DNA of 64,000 nucleotides, from NCBI GenBank assembly GCA_013365325.1, contig JABVXV010000274.1:21391-85390 (forward strand), in the 5' to 3' direction. The notes under the pieces were generated by a model, which had not been told where the DNA came from, made no database searches, and saw only the letters and a list, made by a program, of their open reading frames with translations. This stretch comes from Dipetalonema caudispina. Its lineage: Eukaryota; Nematoda; Chromadorea; Rhabditida; Onchocercidae. Shown one piece after another: positions 27,101-39,453 of the stretch (the first letter of the stretch is position 1; each line of letters begins with the position of its first letter). A program made the position numbers and the translations under genes.

Positions 27101-28156
27101 GTGTCGATAAATAACATTTGGAATATTTCAATTTCCTTGCTTCAGTAATGGTATATAATATCTTTTGAAATAGTATTATAAATTTTGGACAATTTTTGAA
27201 CAAATATAAGAATTCAGCTTCAAATTCTTTTCTTATTTTCTATTACTTTCCAGTGCAAACAATAATTTTCTGTAATTTTATGTCAATGAATAAAAACTTG
27301 ACAATAATATTAAATCATATAATCAAATTTATAAAATCTTCCATTATTATTGTTGTAGTAGTTCTATTAACATGGCATAAAATCTTACGAAAATATTATT
27401 GTATCATTTAATATAAAGTGAAGAATTTCATTGCGAATGTTTTATTTAACTTCACAACATAAATCGAATTATCGATGAAGATTATTGATTAAATTATTGA
27501 TAAAAATTTACAATAAAAAAATATCTTAAAAAAATTTACATAATAATAAAAAATATAATAATAATTACAGTTATAATTCTAATAGTAGCTAACAAATTAA
27601 ATAAATAATATTAATTTAGTCATATTAAATCAGTTACATCGAATCGATTTACTTAAACCAATGAATGTTTGAATTAATGATAAATTATTATTATTACCTA
27701 TGCTTAGAATTAAACGGTAACTTTTATGCATAAAAATATTTATATGTGTAGTTACTGTAATAAATAAGTAAATAATTTGAAATGAATGAAATAAAATAAG
27801 AATAAATGGATGAAAATTAATGGATTAACTGAACTAACAAAAAAAAAAAAAAAAAACAATAATAAGAAATTTTCTTTTAAATAATTAAATATATATATTG
27901 ATTTATTTTATAGGTATGGTTTAAGAATCGTCGTGCAAAAGATCGTAAGCAAAAGCGTGAAATTGACGCAAAAGATGGCGCAGGACAAAAAATGAGCGCA
28001 TCCGACGAATCAGATTACGAGGTATCCGATGACGATGATGATTGTAGTAGTAAAGTTAAGAAGCATCGTCTAACCACCAATAATGATGTAAGTAATGATA
28101 ATGCTAATAATAACAAAATGACGGATATTAAAAAAGAACCCAAAAGTACGATTTAG
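24149..28156 (+). CDS. gsc: Goosecoid-type paired-like homeobox transcription factor
   Basis: Four exons: 24149-24249, 25889-26046, 26594-26802, 27914-28156; 236 residues. Residues 40-46 are FSIESIL, the eh1/GEH Groucho-binding repressor motif found near the N-terminus of Goosecoid (FSIDNIL in vertebrates). An alanine stretch and proline-rich linker follow. The homeodomain is residues 111-170, beginning [12 protein letters not shown]; helix 3 reads [16 protein letters not shown], with Lys at position 50, the bicoid/goosecoid DNA-specificity residue, and Asn51. The intron between homeodomain codons 46 and 47 is the position typical of paired-like genes. Position 56 is Asp instead of the usual Trp. 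The C-terminal tail is acidic (SDDDDD) then basic. It is expected to be a nuclear repressor in patterning or neuronal fate. Possible AATAAA signals lie at 28250 and 28262. Confidence 0.93.
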
Positions 28157-28249
28157 TCTTTTTACTAATTATCAAAAAGATGAATGAAATAATTATTATG
28201 AATTAAAAGATCACCAAGTAGTAGTATATATGTAATAATTTAATAACGA

Positions 28250-28267
28250 AATAAATTACGAAATAAA
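28250..28267 (+). terminator. Candidate polyadenylation signals for the goosecoid-type gene
   Basis: Two AATAAA hexamers (28250-28255 and 28262-28267) lie about 95-110 bp after the stop codon at 28156, followed by an A-run and T-rich sequence. In AT-rich DNA this hexamer is common, so the assignment rests mainly on position and strand. Confidence 0.4.
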
Positions 28268-29240
28268 AAAAAAAGTGTTATTAAAACTTGGGTTAGATAT
28301 AATTAATATCCGTTTGTATTTTCTAATGATATTTTATAATTTTCTTTTTTTTTTTTTTTTATGTTGGTGCATTTTATTGTTAGACGTGTATCTAAACTAA
28401 AATTATGTTTGATGTTTTTTAAATGTTTTTTTTTTTTTTTCAAAATGGAAAAAAAGTTTATATCTATATTTTGGTGAAATTGTATGATTTATTATGATTC
28501 AGAAAATTTGTCGGTGAATTTATATTTGTTGAAATAACTTCAAAACCGTAATTCCTCGCATTGTTTATTATTATAATTCCAAAATTTGCAAATTGTTTGA
28601 AAATTTAAGTTCAAAAGATTTTTTTAATTTGAAAACTTTTACAAAAATTATGTAATCAAAAGGTTGAAACTGTTATTTCTATCATTTAATTGCAATCATA
28701 ATTATTGTTATTAAATTTATGTTTCTAACAATTAAAAAAAAGTTTTCATTTCTCCGACAATAACGTTAAGCGGCTTTTATCGCTATTGTTCTACAAGTAA
28801 ACTTTTTGTAAAAAGACAAATAATAATAATTCAATTGTCATTTGTTTTAAGCTTCCTCCATTTCTTGTAAATTTTGCTTTTAAATTGTTTGTTCAATGAA
28901 TTTTTGAATATATTCTATCGGAATTTTAACAAAAAGCAAAATGGTTCGCTCCTTTTTCCTATTGTTCATTTCTTCATTTTTATTTTTTATTTATTTCCAG
29001 TGAAAAAAAAAAATTCATTAAGCAAATTCATATGAAGTTATATAACAAATTGTACGAATAATTTCATAATTCATTTTAATGTACCGTATCTAATTTCCAG
29101 TTTTCCATCCTATCAAATGTAATTTATTTTCAACATTTGGAAGAACTACCAGAATCCAGTTATTAAATTATTGAATAGGTTTCATTTCCTCTCAGTTCAA
29201 AGTTTGTTAGTTTAAAAGGTTATTACACAAAAATGGTGAG

Positions 29241-29291
29241 AGAAAGGGAGGAGGGAGAGAGAGAGAGAGAAAGAAAAGGAAAGAGAGAGAA
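29241..29291. repeat. (GA)n-rich tract
   Basis: An imperfect purine tract made of GAGAGA and AAAGA units. No gene context is visible. Confidence 0.75.
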
Positions 29292-30180
29292 GGAATGAGA
29301 AGGATGAAGGAGAAAAGCAAATTTTCTACTACTTATTCATTAATGTAATTATCATACCATAGAAAATTTTCCATTATTTTCTCCGCCAAATATTTGCCAC
29401 TAATATTTATTTGCAAAAATTAGCGAAAAGAAGAAAAAACATTAATCATCCAATTATTTAATTATTCGAATTAAATTAGTATCTAATAATATTTTCTTTT
29501 GAGTAGTTTTTTTGGCAGAAATTTATGATTTTAATTAGAATGCACAATAAATGCAATTAAATATCAACATATCTTTTGCATTAGTTATCAACAGAAAGCA
29601 TCAGTATTGATTATTCATATAATTAAATTTACGTAATTTTACAGTATACAAATGATATGATTTGTTTCTTGTTTTTTTTTTCCTTCCTTTTCCTTTATTT
29701 TAATTAAACAGCAGTAATTTACCGATAATTCAAATTATACCACATATGGTAAATCAATTTATCATTTCAAATATTTTTACTATTAATCATATGAATATAA
29801 TTCTTTTTTCCTCGAATTTCATATAAAATAAGTATGCTATTTAGTAAGAGACATAATTAAAAGAAAAGAATGCTATATGAAAATGATTCAAATATGATTG
29901 AAATTTAAATGAGCAAATATATTTGTTCATTTAAATCAGTTATTACTTGCATAAGATACCATAATAAAAATAATTGACAATCATTGGTTAAAATGATAGT
30001 TTAAAATTTATAAATATACAATAACAAGTGTTAATATACGGTGTAATAGACATTTCATTTCTACTGTTTCTTTTAATCGAAAAATTAATATATTATATTA
30101 ATGAATTATTTCATTCGTAATGCATCATTTCTTTCCGTAAATTTAAATTATTGTAAACAAAATGGTGCACTTTTCTTTAA

Positions 30181-30211
<31 letters not shown>

Positions 30212-30234
30212 CACACACACACACACACACACAA
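30181..30234. repeat. (ACAG)n then (CA)n compound microsatellite
   Basis: Six or seven ACAG/ACAA tetramers run directly into about twelve CA dinucleotides, a compound array that probably expanded by slippage from a common seed. Confidence 0.9.
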
Positions 30235-33200
30235 AACATTTTCTTGAATCATAATATACTTATACCATAGAAAAATATAAAATTAATAATACAGTACACA
30301 TATTTTCTATCTATTTCCATTCTCTCTGCTACTGTCATTCATTTAGTTTTTTTTTTTCTCCTTAAACATATTTAAAATTAATTAGCAGTAGTTTTTTCAG
30401 TCTTTTTTAAATTTTTTAATTATTAGTCATTATTGATTTCAATTTCATTCATTTTTCTTTCCTTTCTTGCCTTATTTTGTTACTTGCATGTTTAGAGTTC
30501 ATATGGTAAAAAAAGGACAAAAATTTTTTACGCTAGATCAAACAATCATTATTATTTACTCTTTAATAAAAGATATTTGTAGTTAAGAATTCTAGTTTTT
30601 GATCAATTTAAAAAGTTTAGTGGAATTTTTTTATCGATTTGAAAGGATTATTACTGAATTATTGACTGATCGTTGGAAAAAAAGAGATAGTACCTATGAC
30701 AGTTTTAGTAACCATTGATATCATTTGTCACCATAGATACCTTTTAAGCTTTATTTTGTTTTTTGATAATTTAAATACTGGTAGTAGTCAATCATTGGCA
30801 TGCAATAATTCGTCTATTTCAAAATTTGCAATAAAATAAACTGAAAGAAAAGTTGAAAAGATGAAAATTTGAAGAAGCAAAGGTTAAAATTTTTTGTGGA
30901 TTTCTTTGAAAATAATTTTTTAAAAGTGAAATTTAATCTGATTGTTATTTACTTTATCGAATGTTGTCTAAGTTTAATTTAAACAAAAAATTGTTAACTG
31001 GGAAAAATTTTTTATCCCACAAATTTACAAAGATTAAAATTAAATTTAAAGAAAAAAGAAAAAAGTGCGTTTTAGCAGTGCTATCGAAGATTACGGTGTT
31101 TTTATTATTGCATTCGATTGATAGAAATGCTTCAACAAAATAATTCCAAAAGTAACAAATGATACTGTAGTTTGATTGTTTGTAACTTAATCGGATTGTC
31201 TGATTTCATCACTTTACCGATCTTTTCTATATGATACATTTTTCGTTTCTGATACTTATCCGTTTGCCAACGTTATCGATAAAAGAAAGAGACGAGAAAA
31301 ACCTGTTTTGTTTTCTGTTTGTTCGCATTTCATCAAGATACAGCTACCATTTTTACATTTTAAATATTTAAAAAACTTTTGAAATTTCAACAATCTTCCT
31401 CAAAAATCTAAAAAATTTCACAAACAACAATGTTATAGCATTAAATAATACTGTTTGTTTAAAACTTTTCGAAATAACCTTTATAAGTTTGAATTTTGCA
31501 TTCTTTATTATTTGAAAAATGCTTGATAAAATGAACTTTGACAGAATATCGTTAAAAATTTGAATTAAAACTCAAACTAATTTTGAGTTTAACATAGTAA
31601 TTTGAATGGATAATTATCAGATAATAATATTTAGAAACGTTTCATTGAATTAGATATGATATCGATTAATATTTGTAATAATTAGTGGACGATCAATAAT
31701 GCATTATTATACAAGCATGATCAAAACTATAAAATTATATATTGAATATTCAAAAAATTAAAAAATAATTAAATCATTACTGTTATTAAAAATTTTAATT
31801 TGTACAATATCATCAATTAATTGTAGGGAAAAAATGTATGATTTAATTAACGATGATAAGAATTTCTACACCAATTAATTCAACGATTATGATTAAGGAA
31901 AGCATTTAAATCATCATCTAAACAATAATCGATTAACGAGATATGGGAGAGTAAACGCAAGAGAGGGTTATCATCATCCAGTTCTTATGTAAAATTATCA
32001 TTTGATTGAGTGGAACAAAAATTTTCCACTAAATTTACAATCTTTCTGTTCTTTAGAAATTGATGATATGATTGATTTGAGTAGAAAGGTACACAGAACC
32101 CACTTCTTCCGATTCCCAAATTTCTCACTTCATTGCTCTCTTTCCCTCAATTTATCGTTTCCTCTTCTTGTATAACCTTTCACCTCTTTACTCTCCTTGC
32201 ATCCTTCTTTAATTGAATTATTCATATCTCAATGAATTCAACAATTCCTCCTCCGATGCTACAACTTCTCTTTACCTCTCTCATATGTATATAACCACAT
32301 TAAAAAAAAAACTATTCATTACCATTGGACTGAAAAAAAAAAAAAAAAAAAACCTGAATTCTAAAGTACAATGATAAAAAGAGGGAAAAAAATATTTGAC
32401 GAAAAAATGAGAAAATTTCTTTTTCTTTGTTTACAAAATTTAATATAATGTAATACACAAAACTGGAATTATTTCTAAAAAAAATCTTTTATTACTTGAT
32501 TAAATAGTTTCAGGTTATTACTTAATTGATTAAATATTGAAAACATTAGGATATATCGGACATTTTTGCTAATCTAATATCTAAAATCCTTTTTTTGGGT
32601 CACAATTTATCCTTCATTCTTTAATTTCCTTTTCTTCAATGCAACATTAGCTGTTTGATAAATGAACAATTAAAATTGCAAGGTCATTTTCGGATTGACC
32701 GCTAATTCATTAATTAATTAGCGATAATTTTTATCATGAATGATAAGACCGACAATGTTTGCAAGGAACCATTCCTCATTTACATTCAATCAAAATATAT
32801 CAGTAACAATAACAACAATATTTTCATGATAAAGTTCATTTTGATTTATTGAAACTATTAAAAATCCTTTCTCATCCTACATACCCAAACATCTGTAATT
32901 TGCATATTAATTACTCTAATTTATTTATTTCACCGATCCTGCGTCCTTTTACCGGTATTATGTACTGTTGATTATTGAGGTAATTAATTAATATGGTGGT
33001 AAGTTATGGTTTTATTAAAAATATATAACGAAGTACTATTTGTATTTTTGTTACCAAAGGTAAATAAAACAAATTTCGTGAAAGAGAAGTAATAAGATTG
33101 CCTTAGTTATAACATATGCATTTATTAATAATTGACTTGTCTAAATATTGAAAGCATTGAATGAAGCTTAACATTTCACACATTTGTTTAGCTAAAGTAA

Positions 33201-34300
33201 ACAAATGAAGTGAATATTCGTAGGTTTACACAGAGTATCATCCTCTTTATTACTATCACTTCTGTAGTGATTGTTGTAGTAGTAGCAGTAGTAGCTTTTT
33301 TTTTTTTTTTGCTTATTATTCGATATAATTTAGTAATTTACTTATAAATTAGTCATTGTTACAATTTTCATTATAAAGATAATGATAACGATACTAATAG
33401 AAATGGTTAAATACAGTAGAGAAATGATGATGATTGAGATGGTAAATACAACAATGATAATAGTGGTGATGGTAAGAATGATAAATACAGTAATGATGAT
33501 GATAAGAATAATAAATGGAATGGTTAAGTTATTTTGTTGCTGGATAATATTATTAATATATCTAACAAGACTATTAATATAAAAATAATACTAATTATCT
33601 TTGTACAACTTATTGTTTAATTATTATTTCATTACTTACCACTATTGATAAAATGGCAATAAATTGCTTAAAATTAAATTTCACTAGAATTGTAATATTC
33701 TTTTCGTAGAATTGCTTGAGAAGAAAAGATTCCTACACGAATTACGAAATTAATATTCATCAGTGTATAATAATTGAAATGAATTTCAAATGTAGAATTT
33801 TATGTTGAAATTGATGAGTAATTTATGACTAATAATGATTAAGTGTAAGTAATTAATGTTGAAAACAATATTAAAACTAACCAATTGAAATTTTTTGTTG
33901 TTATTAGCTTATATAATGTAATTATGAAGAAAAATGGGAAATTTTCATATTTTTATCACTTTTCAAATTTTTTTTGTAATTTTGATTTGTTGTTCCATTA
34001 CAGTAATCATATAATATTTGAACAGTAGAATGGTTTGAGAATTAGTAATTGTATTAGATGCTATCTTCTATTTTACCATTGTAAGGTAGCACAGCTCTCT
34101 AAGAAGCTTATCAATAGGGGTAACTATGAATGTAATCCGTTTGCAAACAATATTTAATCCTGTCTATTTCACTTCGGATCAACAAGTTACCCACAATAAA
34201 ATGTAGCTCATAGATAGGTATAATAATGCATGAAATGATTGAATCTAATTAAACTCGTATTAAATTTCAATTATCAAGTGAAATTAATGGCTATTAGGTG

Positions 34301-34319
34301 GAATTATTATTGTTATTAC

Positions 34320-34410
<91 letters not shown>

Positions 34411-34471
34411 TACTTTTATTGTTATCATTATTATTATTACTATTGTTGTTATCATTATTATTATTATTATT
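34301..34471. repeat. (TTA)n trinucleotide microsatellite
   Basis: A TTA array with a pure core at about 34323-34409 and variant units (TTG, CTA, TCA) on both sides. It is the reverse orientation of the TAA arrays at 22.2 and 63.9 kb. The poly-Leu and poly-Ile frames here are artefacts. Confidence 0.95.
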
Positions 34472-36696
34472 ACTGGCTTAATTAGAATAACTTATTGGAT
34501 GTGAAAAATGATAATGATTGAAGAAAATTGAAATTATGCAAGTTTCGTAAGTTTTAAATAGCGTTACACTTACATTGTAATACTATCTCATATTACATTT
34601 GCGGATAAAATAGGTCAGTTTATTGGTATGGATGAGTACATTTCCGAATATATAGATTATATGGATTAAATTTAGTGAATAGTTGCAATCAATATGATCA
34701 AATATGTTATGCACAAACAATTGATACTTATGGTTGCACTATCGAAGTGATGGTTTCATCGATTATGAATGAAAATTTATTCAAATTAAGTATTTCCGAA
34801 AGACGAATTTATTGCCATTTTAGCATCTTTTTCAAATTTAAGCAATACTGTAAGTTTTTGAAATTTATCTACACACAATTCTAATATATCAAATTTATAT
34901 TTGATAAAATTAGACACATCTTAATTATCGATTCCATTAATCTTAGATGGATTAAATGATGTCTTTAAATGTGTTTTACAACATTCGTTATTGAATAACA
35001 TCATGGCACATTTCATCGTCTTAATTAATCATTTTACTTCATTTTATGAATTGTTTTTGAAAATTTAATGCCTTGATGTGATAATGACAAGGATTATTCG
35101 AATTTTTTCCTTATCAAATGCTTTTTTGTTATCATAAAATATGCATAATAATATTGGAGTTATGCAAAATTAAAAAATTTATTTAAATTGGTGAGGAAAT
35201 GTATAACATTGTAATTGTGTATGTAATTTCAATAAAAATTGCGCAAAAAAAAATGTTTTTTCTGCATATTACAAATTTTGTGAATTCTGAAGAAAAATTC
35301 TAACCAAATTTCTACAAATTTATTCAAATTTTAAAAAATTTTGCTAATAACAAATAAATGTTGATACTAGATTATTCTAATAGTATCAAAACTGTTAGGA
35401 TATTTCCAAAGTTTACATAACAGTAAACGGTATATATGCATGACCTTTAACCCCCACCGTGATCTTTCCACACAATTTTCCAATAATAGCAAATAGCAAT
35501 GAATGGAAACAAGAATGCGTATACAATATGCTGAAATTTTCTTTTTTTTCAAAAAATAAGAACAAAAAAATTGATCAATAATTTTTCTTTCTTTCTCTTC
35601 CCCTTTCTTCCTCTCTCTCCCCCTTCCCTTTCTTCTTTCCTTTTAACATTTATTCCAATTTTTAGATGTATAAATATGGTACTTCTTTATTTAATGTTGA
35701 TTATTTACTTAATGAAAGAAATGGGAAGATGATTGAGAAAGGAAGAGAGAGAGGGAGAGAGAGTGAGGGAAAAAAAAAGGAAGAAAAAACGGAAGTAAGA
35801 TAGATAAAAGGGAGGTAAAAAGGGATAAATGTATTGCGAAAAAGATTCCTTCAGATTCTCCTCTTCAGGATTCTTCTAATGATTACATATCATTCATCAT
35901 ATCTTGGAAAATATATTTCTCGAAGGATATTCCAAGAACAAATATTTCTCAAGGAAATAATATTAAGTACCAATTCTCAATTAATATATTTTATATATCA
36001 AGTCAGTAGCTAATTACTTATTATTACTATTATCTACTGTAGTAGTATTGATTTGTTATTAATTAATGGTAATGGTAATATAGTTTGATGAAGGAAATGA
36101 ATGAATGTATGAACGAATAGTTTATGTTCCTTTTTCCGATATTAATAGAAGAATGAAAAGAAGGAAGAAAAAGGAAAGGTATATGCAAATAACCCTATAA
36201 CCCTTGACATTTCCTCTTCATCATACGCAACCTCATTCTACCTAAAAGATTGTTTGAAAACAAAAAGCTTTTTCAAATAATAACTGCTTGATAAGTATGT
36301 GTATGCACCACTTCAAATATACTTCGTCTAATAAAACAAAAAAGATGGAAGAAGAGGTAAAGGCGGAAAAAAGTACTTACTTCACTTCATTAACTACTAC
36401 ACATCCATTTTTACCTAAATGAAGAGGATGATAAATCGCATTAATAACACGAGCATATGGGAATGTAAGAAATGAGAAGAAAAAAAAATATATATGTGTT
36501 CTTATTCCGGAAATTGAACGGATTGTGATTAAATAAAATAATCATTTATCTTATTATTGTTTACCGGAAAATAAGATGAATTGAAATTGGGTAAAATAAT
36601 AATTTACACAATTATTTGTACGTATGTGTATTATTGTTTACTGCTGATTTTTTTTATTTTTGGCTATTAATTACTAATAATAAAGTAGTAATAATA

Positions 36697-36718
36697 TACA
36701 TATATATATATATATATT
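36697..36718. repeat. (TA)n microsatellite
   Basis: A short TA/CATA run of about 22 bp in AT-rich intergenic sequence. Confidence 0.75.
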
Positions 36719-36926
36719 TCATGTGGTTGAAATGATATTGGTTTTAATAATCTGAATAGCACAAATTGAATTATCATCATTCTACGACAAGTTTGTAGAA
36801 TGATAATAATTCATGTTAATATATTTTGTACCACCATAAATCTATTATTTGAAAATAGAATTCATAAAAATTATCTTCTAAAATTTATATATTATCAAAT
36901 TTATGGATCATCATACAATCCAACTA

Positions 36927-36975
36927 CTGATACTAACATTGGAATTTACGGTAATATTTATAATGTTAGTATCAG
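36927..36975. other. Perfect 14-bp inverted repeat with 21-nt loop
   Basis: Left arm CTGATACTAACATT (36927-36940) and right arm AATGTTAGTATCAG (36962-36975) are exact reverse complements separated by 21 bases. The transcript of either strand would form a 14-bp hairpin. It is shorter than a usual microRNA precursor stem and no extended pairing was seen outside the arms, so function is unassigned. Confidence 0.5.
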
Positions 36976-37438
36976 CACCAGAAAATATAAACATCGAGAT
37001 ATTTGCATTCTGTCGGGAATTATAATATACATGAAGTTAGGGATAAAAAGAAACAAAATTTATTCCCGAGATGAGATTTTTTCTTGGAATTACTTTTTAA
37101 AATTAATTTTAAGATTTTTCATAAAATTTCTCAGAATGGAAAAATGGAAACAGAAATAACATACATTTATATGCAATAAATGATTGTTATTCATTAATAT
37201 TAATTTGACTTTTATTCAATAAATTATCGAAAATTAAGTAATGTTGGAAATTGTAACTTGTTGTGTGAGATAACCAATCAGGCAGAATTCCTTTTTTGTT
37301 TCGATGTTTCAACGAATTCATTACATATAGAGAAAGATAAGTGAGATCAGTTATCAGTTCGTGTTAAGGAGAGGCGAAGAACTTTTGGCAGTTATCGGGC
37401 AAGTCTGGTGTAAAGCTTATTTGACTTTATAATGGTTT

Positions 37439-37846
37439 TCATCTGGGCCCAAGATAGCAGGACACATCAGTTCGCATTTTTGGCCCATCATCTCCACCAC
37501 TACTACCACTGCCACCACCACCGCCACCGTTACCGCCACCGCCACCGCCACCGACACCGCCACCACCACTGCCTAAACTTATCATCAAACATTATTACTG
37601 TTATTATAATAATAATTATTATTGCAATTAAAATTATCAGTGATCAAAAATGTTCAAATCTTTTCACTCACTTCCATAATCATATTCTCGTTGATAAGCA
37701 TAACCACCACCTCCTCCACCACCGTAACCACCACCACCATAACCTCCACCACCACCATAACCTCCACCACCACCATAACCACCACCAGCACTACCACCAC
37801 CGCCAGATGCCCCTGGTGGTCCCATATAACAGCTCGTGTCGCCCAT
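37439..37846 (-). CDS. Small glycine-rich protein with Cys-Tyr-Gly-Pro motifs at both ends
   Basis: Two exons on the minus strand, 37846-37672 and 37572-37439, with a 99-nt intron (GTGAGT...TTTAG, phase 1); 102 residues if translation starts at 37846. The N-terminus reads MGDTSCYMGPPGASG, then come GGGGGY repeats, a short YAYQREYDYG segment, a second glycine run across the exon junction, and the end TDVSCYLGPR. The ends thus mirror each other (TSCYMGP and VSCYLGP). Glycine/tyrosine repeats are common in nematode cuticle, secreted and RNA-binding proteins; none of these is proved here. No signal peptide is visible from this start. An in-frame ATG at 37921 or an unseen upstream exon could supply another N-terminus. 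I do not recognise the family. Confidence 0.6.
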
Positions 37847-39453
37847 CCTTCGTAAAATAAAGTTACACGAATAAATGACACTGACTTCATAAGCACTTAT
37901 ATAATTAAGAATATGCCACATAAAATTAGCATATCACACAATTTTTGCATAAACATAATTAAATTATTCAATAAAACTATCCAAAAATTTGCATGATATA
38001 ATGGAAATTTATATTTAATATTAATAACACATATGAAAAGTGTACATTTAATTTACATAGCTAACGAATTTTATTTTTAATATTTAAATATTTTACAAAA
38101 TCAATTCCAAAAAGTTTGAGAAATTCCTTACAAATTATTTTGAAATTTGCACATATACAAAAACTGTCTTACTTATAATTTAAACTAAACTATTCAATAA
38201 ACAATTTATTAAGATAATGAACTAAATTACTGAAATATATATAAAGGAATGATGAAATAATAATTGATATGATCAATGCAAGTGAAATATAACGATAACT
38301 AATTCTTGTTATTAGTAATCTGTCATTTCCAGATGATTTAGACATCAAACAATATTAGCTAATTAATACGTATCGGCAATTTTGGATATCCGTTCAACAG
38401 TTAAGGAAAAGCTGGTAACACTTATAGATGTTTTCAGAATTTGTTACTTCAATATCATAGCCGAATGCTAAGTGTTTCAAAGGTAAAGCATTCCACTTCG
38501 TCGGTTCAATGCCAACACAACAAGATGGTACCAATGATGAATCTTTGCGTGTCATCTGATACCGTACATGTCATGTATTGTACATGATTGCAATGTTATT
38601 CATTCTGAGGTTTGTGTAATCTTGGATGAAACCGATGGTAAACTGCACTTAGAATCTTCTAAGGAAATGGTTCGGGAATATGACTGAGGTGCGGCGTATT
38701 TTAAATTAGAGGCATTTCTTCTCAAATTTCACTGATAACATCCTTTGTCTATGTATAACAATTATCTGTACGACTTCCCGCTTTCCCGAAAGTAGTCGAA
38801 ACTACAATTCTTTGAGCGAAGAGATTGTTACATTCTTTCTGAATGAATATTATTATATTTTATCGATTACTGCCATTTCCTAATCTTCTTTTACATTCCT
38901 ACTCCCACTTCCTCTTTCCAATCATTTCAACGAATTACATTTATACCACCTGCGTACACTGGGATATAACTTCACTCTTCACTTTTACAATAATAAAAAT
39001 TCCAACAAAACGAGTTGATGAAAATCAAAATCCCAAAAAAAGTATTTTTAAAACTACTAGATGATACATGAATATCTATCCATCGCTCATTACGATCATC
39101 GATTCTATAATTAAACTGATGAACATAATTTAAGTGTAACGAGGGGAAAAACATCTATGGAAAAAGGAAATGTAAGTTGTCTACCAGAATGAACAGTTAG
39201 GGTTATAGAATAACAGCTCACAACTAATGAGCAAACCAGTATCTGATCAATTTAAGGAACCATTTAATCCATTTGCAAGCAAGCAAATAAAAAACAAATA
39301 CATCCCAAAAACATCAATGAAAAGGAAATAAAAAGCCAAAAACATCAATGAAAAGGAAATAAAAAGCCAAAAACACAATGAATAAAACTTTGAAACAACT
39401 GCCAATCAACTCTTTGCTCTCTTTCCTCTCTCATCTCTTCTGTTTCTATTTAA
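37847..39453. other. Intergenic region with a 31-bp tandem duplication
   Basis: About 1.6 kb between two minus-strand genes. It probably contains the 3' UTR of rbm-5 near the right edge and the promoter of the glycine-rich gene near the left edge. A 31-bp direct repeat lies at 39305-39380. A coding-like fragment on the plus strand at about 38550-38684 (ending HLESSKEMVREYD then TGA) could not be joined to a gene. Confidence 0.45.
39305..39380. repeat. 31-bp tandem duplication, 2.4 copies
   Basis: Units begin at 39305, 39336 and 39367. The first two are identical (CCAAAAACATCAATGAAAAG followed by GAAATAAAAAG), and the third is cut short after CCAAAAACACAATGA. Their identity implies a recent duplication, just downstream of the rbm-5 stop codon and perhaps within its 3' UTR. 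Confidence 0.8.

Larger units (their letters stand above)
28268..37438. other. Long AT-rich intergenic region with microsatellites
   Basis: About 9 kb without a supportable gene. It contains GA-rich tracts (29.24-29.29 and 35.74-35.77 kb), an ACAG/CA array (30.18-30.23 kb), a TTA array (34.3-34.5 kb), TA repeats (36.7 kb), poly(A) runs and a perfect inverted repeat (36.93-36.98 kb). The longest open frame (36800-37159, 119 codons) is Ile/Lys/Asn/Tyr-rich and has no recognisable domain. Confidence 0.55.

Noticed and set aside
34239..34504. Poly-Leu and poly-Ile open frames
   Set aside because: Translation of the TTA microsatellite; same reasoning as the 22 kb array.
36800..37159. 119-codon plus-strand open frame
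   Set aside because: Composition is typical of AT-rich noncoding DNA, it overlaps a perfect inverted repeat, and no domain or splice context was recognised.
37432..37860. 142-codon His-rich plus-strand frame
   Set aside because: It is the antisense of the glycine codons (GGN read as CCN/CAC) of the small minus-strand gene. Only the minus-strand model gives matched splice phases and mirrored termini.
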